32,429 nt of DNA from an uncultured Clostridia bacterium (GTDB lineage: Bacteria; Bacillota; Clostridia; Lachnospirales; CAG-274), in contig CANQDF010000025.1 in assembly GCA_947591605.1 (NCBI GenBank), positions 1 through 32,429 on the forward strand, given 5' to 3'. Positions 7,562 to 16,225 of the stretch are shown here, piece by piece. The notes under the pieces were generated by a model. The model had not been told where the DNA came from and searched no databases. It saw only the letters and a list, made by a program, of their open reading frames with translations. Position 1 is the stretch's first letter; each line of letters opens with the position of its first letter. The position numbers were made by a program, and so were the translations under genes.

Positions 7562-8458
7562 ATGTTTATTAATTTTGTAAAGCATAAAGCTGTTTATATA
7601 GCAATATCCGTTATTTTTATATTGGTAGGCGTAGGCTTTATGGCATATAACGCCGCAAACGGAAACGGCGCCTTTAACTACGACGTGCAGTTTATAGGCG
7701 GCACCTCCATTCAGGCCGACCTCGGTCAGGAGTTTGAAAACAACGATATAACCGCCATCATTGCGGATACCACAGGCGATACCGCACCACAGGTGCAAAA
7801 GGTAGGCAGCGGTACCTCCGTTGCAATAAAGATAAAAAACATTGACGATGAGCAGAGGATGGCACTTAACAGCGCCATTGCGGAAAAGTACGGTATAGAG
7901 GAAACGGATATTACCGTACAGGAGGTAAGTGCGACCTTCAGCAGCGAGATGCAAAAAAATGCGGTCATCTCCGTAGTGCTTGCCTGCCTTGCGATGCTCC
8001 TTTATGTAAGTATACGATTCAGAGAGTTTAAAACAGGCTTGAGCTGTATTATAGCTCTTATCCACGATGCACTTATAGTGCTTGGCTCCTATGCGGTATT
8101 CAGGATACCTATGGACAGCGCATTTATTGCTGCCGTGCTTACCGTAATAGGTTACTCAATAAACGCATCGGTCGTTATTTTTGACCGTATACGTGAAAAC
8201 AGAAAGAGATACGGCAGAAAGAATTATGTTGAGCTTGTAAACAACAGCCTTAACCAGACCTTAAGAAGGTCGCTGTTTACATCCCTTACTTCGTTCTTTG
8301 CAATAGTTTGTCTGTATATCTTCGGTGTACAGTCTGTAAAGGAATTTGCACTGCCTATTTCTATAGGTATTATAGCAGGAACCTACTCATCGGTTTGCCT
8401 TTCCGCCAATATATGGTACATTCTCAGTGCCGCATCGGGCAAAAAAGCAAACGCATAA
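7562..8458 (+). CDS. secF: Protein translocase subunit SecF
   Basis: 298 residues from the ATG at 7562, with AAGGAGGG upstream; a longer frame running back into the end of secD lacks a suitable site. One N-terminal helix, an external domain containing YDVQFIGGTSIQADLG, then a five-helix bundle with VIGYSINASVVIFDRIRENRK, the SecF signature. It pairs with SecD. The gene is closed by a clear terminator. Many bacilli fuse SecD and SecF; here they are separate. Confidence 0.97.
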   Translation: MFINFVKHKAVYIAISVIFILVGVGFMAYNAANGNGAFNYDVQFIGGTSIQADLGQEFENNDITAIIADTTGDTAPQVQKVGSGTSVAIKIKNIDDEQRMALNSAIAEKYGIEETDITVQEVSATFSSEMQKNAVISVVLACLAMLLYVSIRFREFKTGLSCIIALIHDALIVLGSYAVFRIPMDSAFIAAVLTVIGYSINASVVIFDRIRENRKRYGRKNYVELVNNSLNQTLRRSLFTSLTSFFAIVCLYIFGVQSVKEFALPISIGIIAGTYSSVCLSANIWYILSAASGKKANA

Positions 8459-8470
8459 TAAAAAATATAC

Positions 8471-8499
8471 GGGCTGCCGTAAAGGGCAGCCCTATTTTT
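8471..8499 (+). terminator. Terminator of secD-secF
   Basis: Stem GGGCTGCC / GGCAGCCC with a six-base loop, followed by TATTTTT. Confidence 0.9.
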
Positions 8500-8540
8500 G
8501 ACCGAAAAGGTGATAACGGATCGGCTATCGGAGGATAAAT

Positions 8541-10325
8541 ATGACAAAGTGGACGGTAAAAAATAAAAAAATACTGCCCGGCTCAGCGGAAAAAATAAGC
8601 AAAATACTGGGTGTAACCCCTCTTGCGGCAGTTGCCATGCTTAACAGAGGACTTAAAAGCATTGAGGAGATGCAGCGGTACAAAAATGTTTCCGTTGATT
8701 CGCTGCACAGCCTTGCAGGCATAAAAGGGGTAAAAAAGGCATTCGGCATAATATCGGCTGCTCTTGAAAAGCATATCCCCGTTACGGTTTACGGAGATTA
8801 CGATGTTGACGGCGTATCCTCTACGGTAATATTGTATAAATCGCTCAAGCTGTTGGGGGCGGATATAAGCTATTATATCCCGGACAGATATGCAGACGGC
8901 TACGGTCTTAATATGAGGGCTGTCAAAAAAATTGCGGACAGCGGCTGCGGACTGCTTATCACCTGCGATAACGGTATAAGTGCGGCAACCGAGATAGACT
9001 ATGCCTCGGAGCTTGGCATGCAAACCGTTATACTTGACCATCACGAGCCGCCGTACAATACCGACAAGGAGGGCGTAAAGCAATATATGCTTCCCGATGC
9101 CGATGCGGTAATAGATTTAAAGGCGGAAGGGGATAATTATCCGTTCACGGAGCTGTGTGCAGGGGGCTTGTGCTACAAATTTGTGCGTGAGCTTTATACA
9201 TACCTGGGCAGAGATCTTACGCTTGATGACGAGCTGCTTGTTTTTGCTGCGCTTGCAACAATATGCGATGTTGTGGAGCTCAGGGACGAAAACAGGGTCA
9301 TTGCTCACTGCGGACTTGAAAAAATAAACAAAAAAATAGACAACATAGGCCTTAGAAAACTGGTCGAGATCAATAATATGCAGGGCAAAAGGATAAACGA
9401 GCATACCTTTGGCTTTGTTATAGGCCCCTGCATCAATGCGGTAGGCAGGCTTGATGAGGCAGCGTATGCCGCAGAGCTTTTTATATCCGAGGACGTGGAC
9501 GAAACGGAGAGGCTGGCGGAAAAGCTGTATTCTCTTAACGCCATGCGCAGGGATATGACGGCGGACAGTGTGGAAAAACTGTCCTATAATGCAGACAAAT
9601 CGGACGATATGGTGCTTGTGCTGTATGATGCAGATGTTGACGAGGGCATAGCGGGTATAGTGGCGTCACGTCTTAAGGAGAGATACAACAAGCCCGTTAT
9701 AGTGCTTACGGACAGCGAAAACGGCGTTAAGGGCTCGGGCAGGTCAATAAGTACATACAATATGATAGGCGAGCTGACAAAAGTGAGTGAGCTTTTTACA
9801 AAATACGGGGGTCACAAAATGGCGGCGGGTATGTCCTTGCCTGCCGAAAATGTTGACCTATTAAGGGAAAAGCTGAACCAAAGCTGCACCTTGACAAATG
9901 ACGATATAGAGCCTGTGTTTACTGCCGATAAAATTGTCACCCTTGATGAAATAAGCATTTTAAGCGCAGGGGATATGGAGATATTCAAGCCTTGCGGAGC
10001 AGGCAACCCCGAGCCGCTCTTTGCCGCACTGGGTCTTCGCATAAGCAACTTAAGGTTTGTGGGTGCGGAAAAAAACGTTGTACAGCTTACCGTGGAGGAT
10101 GCCTTCCATAACAGGGTATCTGCGGTATGGTTTGGTGCGGACAGAATTATAGGGCTGATAAACGGCTTTTACGGATATGATGTCATAGATGACGGGCATA
10201 ATTTAAAAGGAAATATAGATAATATACGGGTGGATATAATGGCAAATCTGCGGGTAGACAGTTACGGCAGCTTATCTGTGCCAAAGCTTAATATACGGGA
10301 TATGAGGATTTCGGGACACAATTGA
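8541..10325 (+). CDS. recJ: Single-stranded-DNA 5'-3' exonuclease RecJ
   Basis: 594 residues. The DHH-superfamily motifs are present: YGDYDVDG (84-91), TCDNGIS (141-147) and LDHHEPP (165-171), followed by DHHA1 with GIAGIVASRL and the GGHKMAAGMS motif, then a C-terminal OB-like domain. The enzyme resects 5' strands in recombinational repair and supports mismatch and base-excision repair. It is on the short side for RecJ (E. coli about 577, many Firmicutes 700 or more), so the extra C-terminal domain of Bacillus RecJ is absent. GGAGG lies 6 bases upstream of the ATG. It stands alone between two terminators and is convergent with efp. Confidence 0.95.
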   Translation: MTKWTVKNKKILPGSAEKISKILGVTPLAAVAMLNRGLKSIEEMQRYKNVSVDSLHSLAGIKGVKKAFGIISAALEKHIPVTVYGDYDVDGVSSTVILYKSLKLLGADISYYIPDRYADGYGLNMRAVKKIADSGCGLLITCDNGISAATEIDYASELGMQTVILDHHEPPYNTDKEGVKQYMLPDADAVIDLKAEGDNYPFTELCAGGLCYKFVRELYTYLGRDLTLDDELLVFAALATICDVVELRDENRVIAHCGLEKINKKIDNIGLRKLVEINNMQGKRINEHTFGFVIGPCINAVGRLDEAAYAAELFISEDVDETERLAEKLYSLNAMRRDMTADSVEKLSYNADKSDDMVLVLYDADVDEGIAGIVASRLKERYNKPVIVLTDSENGVKGSGRSISTYNMIGELTKVSELFTKYGGHKMAAGMSLPAENVDLLREKLNQSCTLTNDDIEPVFTADKIVTLDEISILSAGDMEIFKPCGAGNPEPLFAALGLRISNLRFVGAEKNVVQLTVEDAFHNRVSAVWFGADRIIGLINGFYGYDVIDDGHNLKGNIDNIRVDIMANLRVDSYGSLSVPKLNIRDMRISGHN

Positions 10326-10360
10326 GCATAGGGTAAAGCCTTTAAGTGTTAAATTAAAAG

Positions 10361-10393
10361 AGCCGCTGCAATATACAGCGGCTGTTTGTTTTT
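10361..10393. terminator. Shared terminator between convergent recJ and efp
   Basis: Stem AGCCGCTG / CAGCGGCT (10361-10383). On the plus strand GTTTGTTTTT follows; on the minus strand CTTTTAATTT follows. It lies between two convergent stop codons, so it can serve both genes. Confidence 0.85.
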
Positions 10394-10955
10394 ATGAATT
10401 TACACGGCCGAGATATTCTCCGGTGCGTGTATCTATTTTTATAACCTCTCCTACATTAATAAACAGAGGCACGTTTACCTGTGCGCCTGTTTCAACTGTA
10501 GCAGGCTTTGTTGCGCCCGTAGCGGTATCGCCCTTGAAACCGGGCTCGGTGTCGGTAATTTCAAGCTCTACAAATGTAGGAGGCTCCATACCGAATATTT
10601 TGCCGTTGTAGCTGAGTATTTTAACTATCTCGTTTTCCTTTACAAATTTAAGCTTGTCGCCTACATCGCTTGCGCTTAAAGCGATCTGCTCATAGTTTTC
10701 AACATCCATAAAGTTGTAAAGGTCGCCGTCCTGATAGAGGTACTGCATATCCTTGCGGTCGATAAATGCCTTGGGCATCTTCTCTGTGGGGCGGAAGGTC
10801 TTTTCCACTACGGCACCCGTTACAACGTTTTTGATCTTGGTTCTTACAAAGGCAGCGCCCTTGCCGGGTTTTACGTGCTGAAATTCAAGTATTTCATATA
10901 CGTCGCCCTCATATTCCATAGTAACACCGTTTCTGAATTCACCGGCAGAAATCAT
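10392..10955 (-). CDS. efp: Translation elongation factor P
   Basis: 187 residues, the normal EF-P length. KOW-like N-domain ([17 protein letters not shown]), two OB domains, and the C-terminal signature [27 protein letters not shown] relieves ribosome stalling at polyproline stretches. The tip loop is KPGKGAA with Lys32, the residue modified in Bacillus EF-P. AAGGAGG lies 9 bases upstream. It is last in the yqeG-aroE-aroK-aroQ-efp group, 99 bases after aroQ; an aroQ-efp linkage is common in Firmicutes. No terminator separates it from aroQ. Confidence 0.97.
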   Translation of the reverse strand: MISAGEFRNGVTMEYEGDVYEILEFQHVKPGKGAAFVRTKIKNVVTGAVVEKTFRPTEKMPKAFIDRKDMQYLYQDGDLYNFMDVENYEQIALSASDVGDKLKFVKENEIVKILSYNGKIFGMEPPTFVELEITDTEPGFKGDTATGATKPATVETGAQVNVPLFINVGEVIKIDTRTGEYLGRVNS

Positions 10956-11054
10956 ATCTGTTGTCCTCCTTGCATATGTTTAAAGTCATATATAATTTAT
11001 TTTACTTCATAATGCGTTATAATTCAAGCATTTTTTCGTTATTATCCAAAATTT

Positions 11055-11510
11055 TCATTCCCCAAGCAGATTTTTAACAATGTGATCCTGTATTGCCATA
11101 AGCCCGAGGCAGTAGCCGTAGGAGCCAAAGCCGCTTATCTGCCCCACACATACGGGTGCGGTAACACTGTGGTGCCTGAACTCCTCCCTTTTATACACAT
11201 TGGACATGTGTACCTCCGCAACGGGTATATTTATGGAGCTGATGGCATCCCTGAGTGCATAGCTGTAGTGTGTAAGTGCGCCCGGGTTAAAAACTATGCC
11301 GTCTATACCCTCATAGTAGCAGTCTTGGAGATAATCTATAATCTCCCCCTCGTGGTTGGACTGGAAAAACGTTACCTCAATGCCGCCGAGCACAGCTGCA
11401 TTTTCCTTTATAAGCTCCTGTATGTCGTCCCATGTTTCGCTGCCGTAAACGCCTCTTTCTCTTATACCAGTAAAATTAATGTTTGGTCCGTTTATTATGC
11501 TTATCTTCAT
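11055..11510 (-). CDS. aroQ: Type II 3-dehydroquinate dehydratase
   Basis: 151 residues. It dehydrates 3-dehydroquinate to 3-dehydroshikimate, step 3 of the shikimate pathway. The family opening is INGPNINFTGIRERGVYG; the usual LNLLG is NINFTG here. Catalytic Tyr22 follows the flexible Arg17-containing lid. FNPGALTHYSYALRDA, PVAEVHMSNVYKREEFRHHS and GFGSYGY supply the substrate-binding Asn, the catalytic His and the active-site Arg. The start lies 35 bases inside the end of aroK, implying translational coupling. Confidence 0.96.
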   Translation of the reverse strand: MKISIINGPNINFTGIRERGVYGSETWDDIQELIKENAAVLGGIEVTFFQSNHEGEIIDYLQDCYYEGIDGIVFNPGALTHYSYALRDAISSINIPVAEVHMSNVYKREEFRHHSVTAPVCVGQISGFGSYGYCLGLMAIQDHIVKNLLGE

Positions 11511-12024
11511 ATCTGTTATACTCCTCCGTTATTTTATTAAGTGTGTCCTCCATATTGAGCTCCGATACATCAATTGTTATATCGGCATATTTTTTGTATA
11601 CAGGCTCCCTCTGCCCGAGCAGCTCCCTTATCCTGCCGAGCTTATCCTCGCACTTGAGCAGAGGCCTGCTGTCATCGTTGCGCAGGTTGTAGGCTATGGT
11701 TTCGGGTGTGGAGCTGAGGTAGACAATAACGCCTCCCAGCTTAAGGTTGCGCATATTTTTTTCGTTTTTGATAACTCCGCCGCCCGTAGCGATTATTTTG
11801 CATTTGGGCTCGCTGAATCGCAGACACAGCTCACGCTCGATATTACGGAAATAATCCTCGCCCTTTTCGGCAAATATTTTGCTTACGGACATACCCTCAC
11901 GTTTTTCTATAAAGTCGTCCATATCAATAAATTCCCACTTCATCCTGAGCGAAAGCCTTTTGCCTATGCTTGTTTTGCCGCTGCCCATAAAGCCTATAAG
12001 AACTATGTTGCTCTCCCGCCTCAT
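11476..12024 (-). CDS. aroK: Shikimate kinase
   Basis: 182 residues. It phosphorylates shikimate with ATP. The P-loop is GFMGSGKT (11-18). The shikimate-binding set includes Asp in FIDMDDFIE, Arg in DYFRNIE and the GGGV loop; the lid has RNDDSRPLL. The C-terminal 15 or so residues are basic, and their codons overlap the aroQ start. The start ATG overlaps the aroE stop by 4 bases. Middle gene of the aro operon. Confidence 0.96.
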   Translation of the reverse strand: MRRESNIVLIGFMGSGKTSIGKRLSLRMKWEFIDMDDFIEKREGMSVSKIFAEKGEDYFRNIERELCLRFSEPKCKIIATGGGVIKNEKNMRNLKLGGVIVYLSSTPETIAYNLRNDDSRPLLKCEDKLGRIRELLGQREPVYKKYADITIDVSELNMEDTLNKITEEYNRYEDKHNKRTKH

Positions 12025-12902
12025 ATTTTACCGCTCCTTTTGAGATATTCCGTGAGTGTGGTGCGCAGCTCGGTGCAAAAATCCTTGCCGTATTTTTTGC
12101 CAAGCCATATCTCTCTTGCCGCAACAGCCTGATATACCAGCATATCAAAACCGTTTATTGCTTTTACCCCCTGCGAGGCGGCATCCGAGAGCAGCTTTGT
12201 TTCCCATGGGGAGTAAATTGCGTCAAATACAGCTTCGGTGTGCTTTTTTTCAAAAAAGGATATATCCTCTATGGGGGTCTTACCCGCATTTTCCCCAAAG
12301 CCGAGGGTGGTGGCGTTTAAAATAAGCTCACAGCGGGGTATTTTGTCCGTATCGGACAGAAGCAGCGGCTCTATATCCTTGTAAAAGGTTTTTATATGCT
12401 CTGCAAGCAGAACTGCGTTTTTAACGGTGCGGTTTGCTATATATATTTTTTTTGCGCCGTATTCGGCAGCCATTGCCGCACAGGCATTTGCCGCTCCGCC
12501 TGCTCCCGTTATAAGCACTGTTTTGCCTTTTACGGAAACTCCGTTTGTATCAAGAGCGTAATAAACGCCTGTCATATCGGTATTGTAGCCGATGTAGCCC
12601 TTGTCGGTGTATTTGATCGTGTTTACGGCGCCTGCTATGCGGGCTGTTTTATCCATATCATATAAAAACGGCATAATTGCCTTTTTATGGGGCACAGTAA
12701 CATTAAGCCCCTGTATCCCGAGGCTGTGGGCACCCTTTACGGCAGATCCGAGAGCATCCTCCTTGACGTGAAAGGCTGTATATACCGAGCCGTCAAGAGC
12801 AGCCATAGTGTTGTGTATAAGCGGGCTGAGCGTGTGTTCTATGGGGTCGCCTATAACGCCGAACACAGAGGTGGAGCCGTTTATACAGTCATTTACCTGC
12901 AC
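12021..12902 (-). CDS. aroE: Shikimate dehydrogenase (NADP+)
   Basis: 293 residues. It reduces 3-dehydroshikimate to shikimate. Seen: SPLIHN substrate loop (26-31), NVTVPHKKA with catalytic Lys73, NTD with Asp109, the nucleotide-binding GAGGAANA, then NRT as the NADP-phosphate contact, and NATTLGFG. The start is a GTG 14 bases inside the end of yqeG, with GGAGA upstream. It fits between yqeG and aroK in a tightly overlapping operon. Confidence 0.96.
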   Translation of the reverse strand: MQVNDCINGSTSVFGVIGDPIEHTLSPLIHNTMAALDGSVYTAFHVKEDALGSAVKGAHSLGIQGLNVTVPHKKAIMPFLYDMDKTARIAGAVNTIKYTDKGYIGYNTDMTGVYYALDTNGVSVKGKTVLITGAGGAANACAAMAAEYGAKKIYIANRTVKNAVLLAEHIKTFYKDIEPLLLSDTDKIPRCELILNATTLGFGENAGKTPIEDISFFEKKHTEAVFDAIYSPWETKLLSDAASQGVKAINGFDMLVYQAVAAREIWLGKKYGKDFCTELRTTLTEYLKRSGKI

Positions 12903-13407
12903 TTTTTCTCATCTCCTTTTTAAGGTACATATTTACAATTATTTTTTCAATGCCTCTTTTTGGCTTTGTTATCCATTCGTCCTTGGGGCTTACCTGTTTT
13001 ATAAGCACGGAGTATATGCCGCCCATATTGCCGCACCATACATCGGTAAATATCTGGTCGCCTGCAATAATGCAGCGGCTGCGGTCTGCCCCAAGCTTTT
13101 TTATAAGCCTTTCAAGCCCGCAGGTAAGCGGCTTGCCTGCTCTGTAAACATAAGGGATATCCATGCTGCGGCAGAAGACCATACTGCGCTCCTCCCTGCT
13201 GTTTGACAGCACGCTTACGGTTATGCCGCTGTTCCTTAAAGAGGTAAAATATGCTTTGAGCTTGTCGTCGGGCTCCTTTATCCAGTAGGGCACCAGCGTA
13301 TTGTCTATGTCAAAAATAACCGTATCCATGCCCAGGCTCTTTATAAGAGCGGGCGTCAGCTCGTAAACCGACATAAGATATTTTTTGGGATACAAAAATT
13401 CAAGCAT
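12889..13407 (-). CDS. yqeG: YqeG-family HAD-IIIA phosphatase
   Basis: 172 residues. HAD motif I is FDIDNTLVP (Asp33 nucleophile, Asp35), motif II is SVLSNS, and the motif III/IV region holds KPL and GDQIFTDVWCGN. These are the features of YqeG, related to mitochondrial GEP4-type phosphatidylglycerophosphate phosphatases. The physiological substrate in Firmicutes is not settled. First gene of the operon with aroE, aroK, aroQ and efp; the link between YqeG and aroE is also seen in Bacillus. GAGG lies near the ATG. Confidence 0.92.
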   Translation of the reverse strand: MLEFLYPKKYLMSVYELTPALIKSLGMDTVIFDIDNTLVPYWIKEPDDKLKAYFTSLRNSGITVSVLSNSREERSMVFCRSMDIPYVYRAGKPLTCGLERLIKKLGADRSRCIIAGDQIFTDVWCGNMGGIYSVLIKQVSPKDEWITKPKRGIEKIIVNMYLKKEMRKSAGK

Positions 13408-13434
13408 AAATAAATCCTCTTTACAATTTCCTTT

Positions 13435-13461
13435 TTATGTTATAAAGTTATAATAACATAA
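13435..13461. promoter_or_regulatory. Palindrome in the divergent yqeG / decarboxylase intergenic region
   Basis: Nine-base arms TTATGTTAT (13435-13443) and ATAACATAA (13453-13461) around a nine-base centre. The site lies between two divergent genes and includes a TATAAT (13449-13454). It could be an operator or simply an AT-rich promoter; no well-spaced -35 was found on either strand. Confidence 0.35.
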
Positions 13462-13498
13462 ACAAAACCGTTTTTCAATACCAAAGGGAGGCGGTTTT

Positions 13499-13552
13499 AT
13501 GAAAGGCGGACGGCTATGGATGCACCTTTATACAACCAAATACGCAGCATGA
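13499..13552 (+). CDS. Possible 17-residue leader peptide overlapping the decarboxylase start
   Basis: ATG at 13499 has the best ribosome binding site of the region (AAAGGGAGG, 7 bases upstream) and encodes MKGGRLWMHLYTTKYAA. It runs across the decarboxylase ATG (13516) in another frame and stops 36 bases into that gene. It may regulate or couple translation, or it may be chance. Confidence 0.3.
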   Translation: MKGGRLWMHLYTTKYAA

Positions 13553-14916
13553 CCCAAAGGGGGACCTACCCCATGCACATGCCGGGACACAAGCGAAATA
13601 CGGATCTTGTATGCGACAGCCTGCTTGAGCTTGATATAACGGAGCTGGACGGGAGCGACAATATGCACTCGCCGCACGGTGTTATACTGGAGGCAGAGGA
13701 GCTTATGGCGCAGCTGTACGGCTGTGACAGATCGCTGTTTTTGGTAAACGGCGGCTCGGGAGGCATACTTGCCTCCATACTGGGCACACTGCGTGAGGGG
13801 GAAAGGATAGCGGTGCCCTCAAATGCTCATAAAAGCGTGCTTAATGCACTTGTGCTTTCGGGTGCGGCGCCGTTGTACATATATCCGGACATGCTCAGCG
13901 GATATGTTTCGGGCGGCATAACGACTGCCGTGTTGGAAAAGGCATTTGAGGCTTATCCCGATATAAAGGCGGTACTGGCGGTATCGCCTACCTACGAGGG
14001 GGTCGTTTCGGACATAGCGGCTCTTGCAGGTATCGCACACAAAAACAATGCTCTGCTTATAGTCGACGAAACACACGGCGCTCATTTTCCGTTTTGCAGT
14101 TCCTTTCCGCAGCCTGCGGTGCGGTGCGGTGCGGATATATCCGTAAACAGCTGGCACAAGACGCTGCCTTGTCCGGGACAGAGTGCAGTGCTCAACATAA
14201 ATACCGCCCGTGCGGATCTTGACCGCCTGTTTGAGGCATACTCAATGGTGCAGACTACCTCTCCCTCGTATATAATGATGGCGCTTATGGATAAAACAAG
14301 GGCATTTCTTAAGGAAAACGATAAATATTTTTACGATTATGTTACAATTTTAACAGACATAAGAAATACCCTGCGCAGGCTTAAGGGCGTAAAACTACTG
14401 GAAAAAAGCGCCTTTGCGGATATTTTTGATTATGATATAAGCAAAATTACGCTGCTGACAGGCAAAAAATTAAGCGGTCAGGCACTTGCACAAATCCTTT
14501 TAAAGGAATATAATATACAAACAGAGCTGTCGGATGCAGACCGTATAATAGCAATGACAAGCGTAGCGGACAGGCACGACAAGCTTGCATACTTTGCCTC
14601 GGCTCTTGAAAAGATCGATGCGGAGCTTGAACCGTATATCCCTCGGGAGGCTTTTTGTATGCCGTTTGAAATATCGGTGCCCGTTATGACGCCGAGGGAT
14701 GTATTTTACTCCCATACGGTGTATGTGCCTCTGCATGATGCACAGGGCAGGATAGCCGGGGAGAGCGTTTCGGTCTTTCCGCCCGATATACCGTTAATTT
14801 TTCCGGGTGAGAGGATAAGCGCCGAGCAGATACTTTTGACAGAGCAATACCGCAGCGAGGGCGCCTGTATAACGGGTGCGCCGGGCGGCAGAATAAAGAT
14901 CGAAGAGGAAGCATAA
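13516..14916 (+). CDS. PLP-dependent Orn/Lys/Arg decarboxylase family protein
   Basis: 466 residues, the short Firmicute form of the fold-type I basic amino-acid decarboxylases (YaaO/SpeA type, without the N-terminal wing domain of E. coli LdcC/CadA). HMPGHKRN (21-28) is the family opening. IVDETHGAHF holds the Asp that contacts the PLP ring nitrogen. SVNSWHKTLPCPGQS places the Schiff-base Lys at 215; TTSPSY follows. The C-terminal substrate domain ends with PGERI. Whether the substrate is Arg, Lys or Orn cannot be read from the sequence. The chosen ATG has only an AAAGGCGG site, and a better site belongs to an out-of-frame ATG 17 bases earlier. DUF815 starts one base after its stop. Confidence 0.9.
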   Translation: MDAPLYNQIRSMTQRGTYPMHMPGHKRNTDLVCDSLLELDITELDGSDNMHSPHGVILEAEELMAQLYGCDRSLFLVNGGSGGILASILGTLREGERIAVPSNAHKSVLNALVLSGAAPLYIYPDMLSGYVSGGITTAVLEKAFEAYPDIKAVLAVSPTYEGVVSDIAALAGIAHKNNALLIVDETHGAHFPFCSSFPQPAVRCGADISVNSWHKTLPCPGQSAVLNINTARADLDRLFEAYSMVQTTSPSYIMMALMDKTRAFLKENDKYFYDYVTILTDIRNTLRRLKGVKLLEKSAFADIFDYDISKITLLTGKKLSGQALAQILLKEYNIQTELSDADRIIAMTSVADRHDKLAYFASALEKIDAELEPYIPREAFCMPFEISVPVMTPRDVFYSHTVYVPLHDAQGRIAGESVSVFPPDIPLIFPGERISAEQILLTEQYRSEGACITGAPGGRIKIEEEA

Positions 14917-14917
14917 A

Positions 14918-16177
14918 ATGAATTTTGATAAGGTAACGGACAATATAAATTCACTTACCGTGTACAGAAATATAGCAAAGGACAAAATTGTGGGGCTGCT
15001 CTGTGAGGTACTCTCGTCACAGGACGGCTTTGAGCCCATGACAAGGCTCATTACACTGCTTATGGAGGAGGCTGAAAGGAAGGGCTTTTCCGGCAATCTT
15101 TTCCGCAATTACATTATCCATCTCCTGCTCTCGGACGAGAACACGTTTACCCTTTACTGTGAAAACGGCATAAGGGTGGAGGATACCTCCATTTATCGTA
15201 TGGCAAAGAGGGATATAGAGTCGGTCATGCAGATAGCCGATATTGACCTGCATGAGCTGCCAGATGCGCATTTTCTCAAAAATGCCGTTGACGAGGTGCT
15301 TGATTATACGCCTGTAAATGCGGCGTCGGATAAGAGTATGAGTGATAAGCTTACGGTAGAGGATATAATTGCCTTTCACAATAAATTCGGCTGCGGTGAT
15401 ATATCGGTATACCGCTCGTTCAGGTACAGCAGCAGTGCAAATGCTTTAAAGGGCATTACGCATCCCGATACAATAACCTTTGACGACCTCATAGGCTATG
15501 AGGCGCAGACAAAGCAGCTTATTGAAAACACCGAGGCATTTATAAACGGCTACAGGGCAAACAATGTGCTGCTTGTGGGCGCAAGGGGCACGGGCAAATC
15601 CTCGTCGGTCAAAGCCCTTGTGAACCGTTACTTTGAGGACGGCTTGAGGCTGCTTGAGATAACAAAGGAGCAGATAGCCTCTCTGCCCGATATTTTAAAG
15701 CTTTTAAGACCCAGAGGCAGATATTTTATAATTTTTATAGACGACCTTTCCTTTGACGAGAGCGAGATACAATACAAGTATATGAAGTCACTGCTTGAGG
15801 GAGGCGCCGAGGGCAAGCCCGACAATGTGCTTTTTTATGCTACCAGCAACCGCCGCCATCTTATACAGGAAAAATGGTCGGACCGTTCGTCGGGCTCCGA
15901 TGATGCGGAGGTACACAAAACAGATACGCTTAACGAAAAGCTTTCGCTTGCGGACCGCTTTGGCATAACAATTACATATCCTAAGCCTACGCCAAAGGAA
16001 TATATCAACATAGTAACGGGTATTGCAAGGCGCAGAGGGCTTGCGCTGGACGAGCAGACCTTAAAAGCGGAGGCGCTTAAATGGGAGCTTAACCAGAAGG
16101 GTATGTCGGGACGCACGGCTCAGCAGTTTATAAACAATATGCTGTGGCAGACAGAAACAGGCGGCAAAAAGGACTGA
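14918..16177 (+). CDS. DUF815-family P-loop ATPase
   Basis: 419 residues. The N-terminal 180 residues are a helical domain particular to this family. From about 185 (TFDDLIGYEAQTKQLIENTEAF) it is an AAA-like ATPase: Walker A GARGTGKSS (221-229), Walker B IIFIDDLSF (271-279), sensor-1 region LFYATSNRRHL, then an arginine-rich stretch and KLSLADRFGITITY. Such proteins are widespread and uncharacterised. The start is separated from the decarboxylase stop by a single base, so it is translationally coupled. A small membrane protein follows 48 bases later. Function unknown. Confidence 0.9.
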   Translation: MNFDKVTDNINSLTVYRNIAKDKIVGLLCEVLSSQDGFEPMTRLITLLMEEAERKGFSGNLFRNYIIHLLLSDENTFTLYCENGIRVEDTSIYRMAKRDIESVMQIADIDLHELPDAHFLKNAVDEVLDYTPVNAASDKSMSDKLTVEDIIAFHNKFGCGDISVYRSFRYSSSANALKGITHPDTITFDDLIGYEAQTKQLIENTEAFINGYRANNVLLVGARGTGKSSSVKALVNRYFEDGLRLLEITKEQIASLPDILKLLRPRGRYFIIFIDDLSFDESEIQYKYMKSLLEGGAEGKPDNVLFYATSNRRHLIQEKWSDRSSGSDDAEVHKTDTLNEKLSLADRFGITITYPKPTPKEYINIVTGIARRRGLALDEQTLKAEALKWELNQKGMSGRTAQQFINNMLWQTETGGKKD

Positions 16178-16225
16178 TTTTTGTGCCGATATGCTGCGGT
16201 AAAGTAAAAAAGGGGGAGATGCTAT

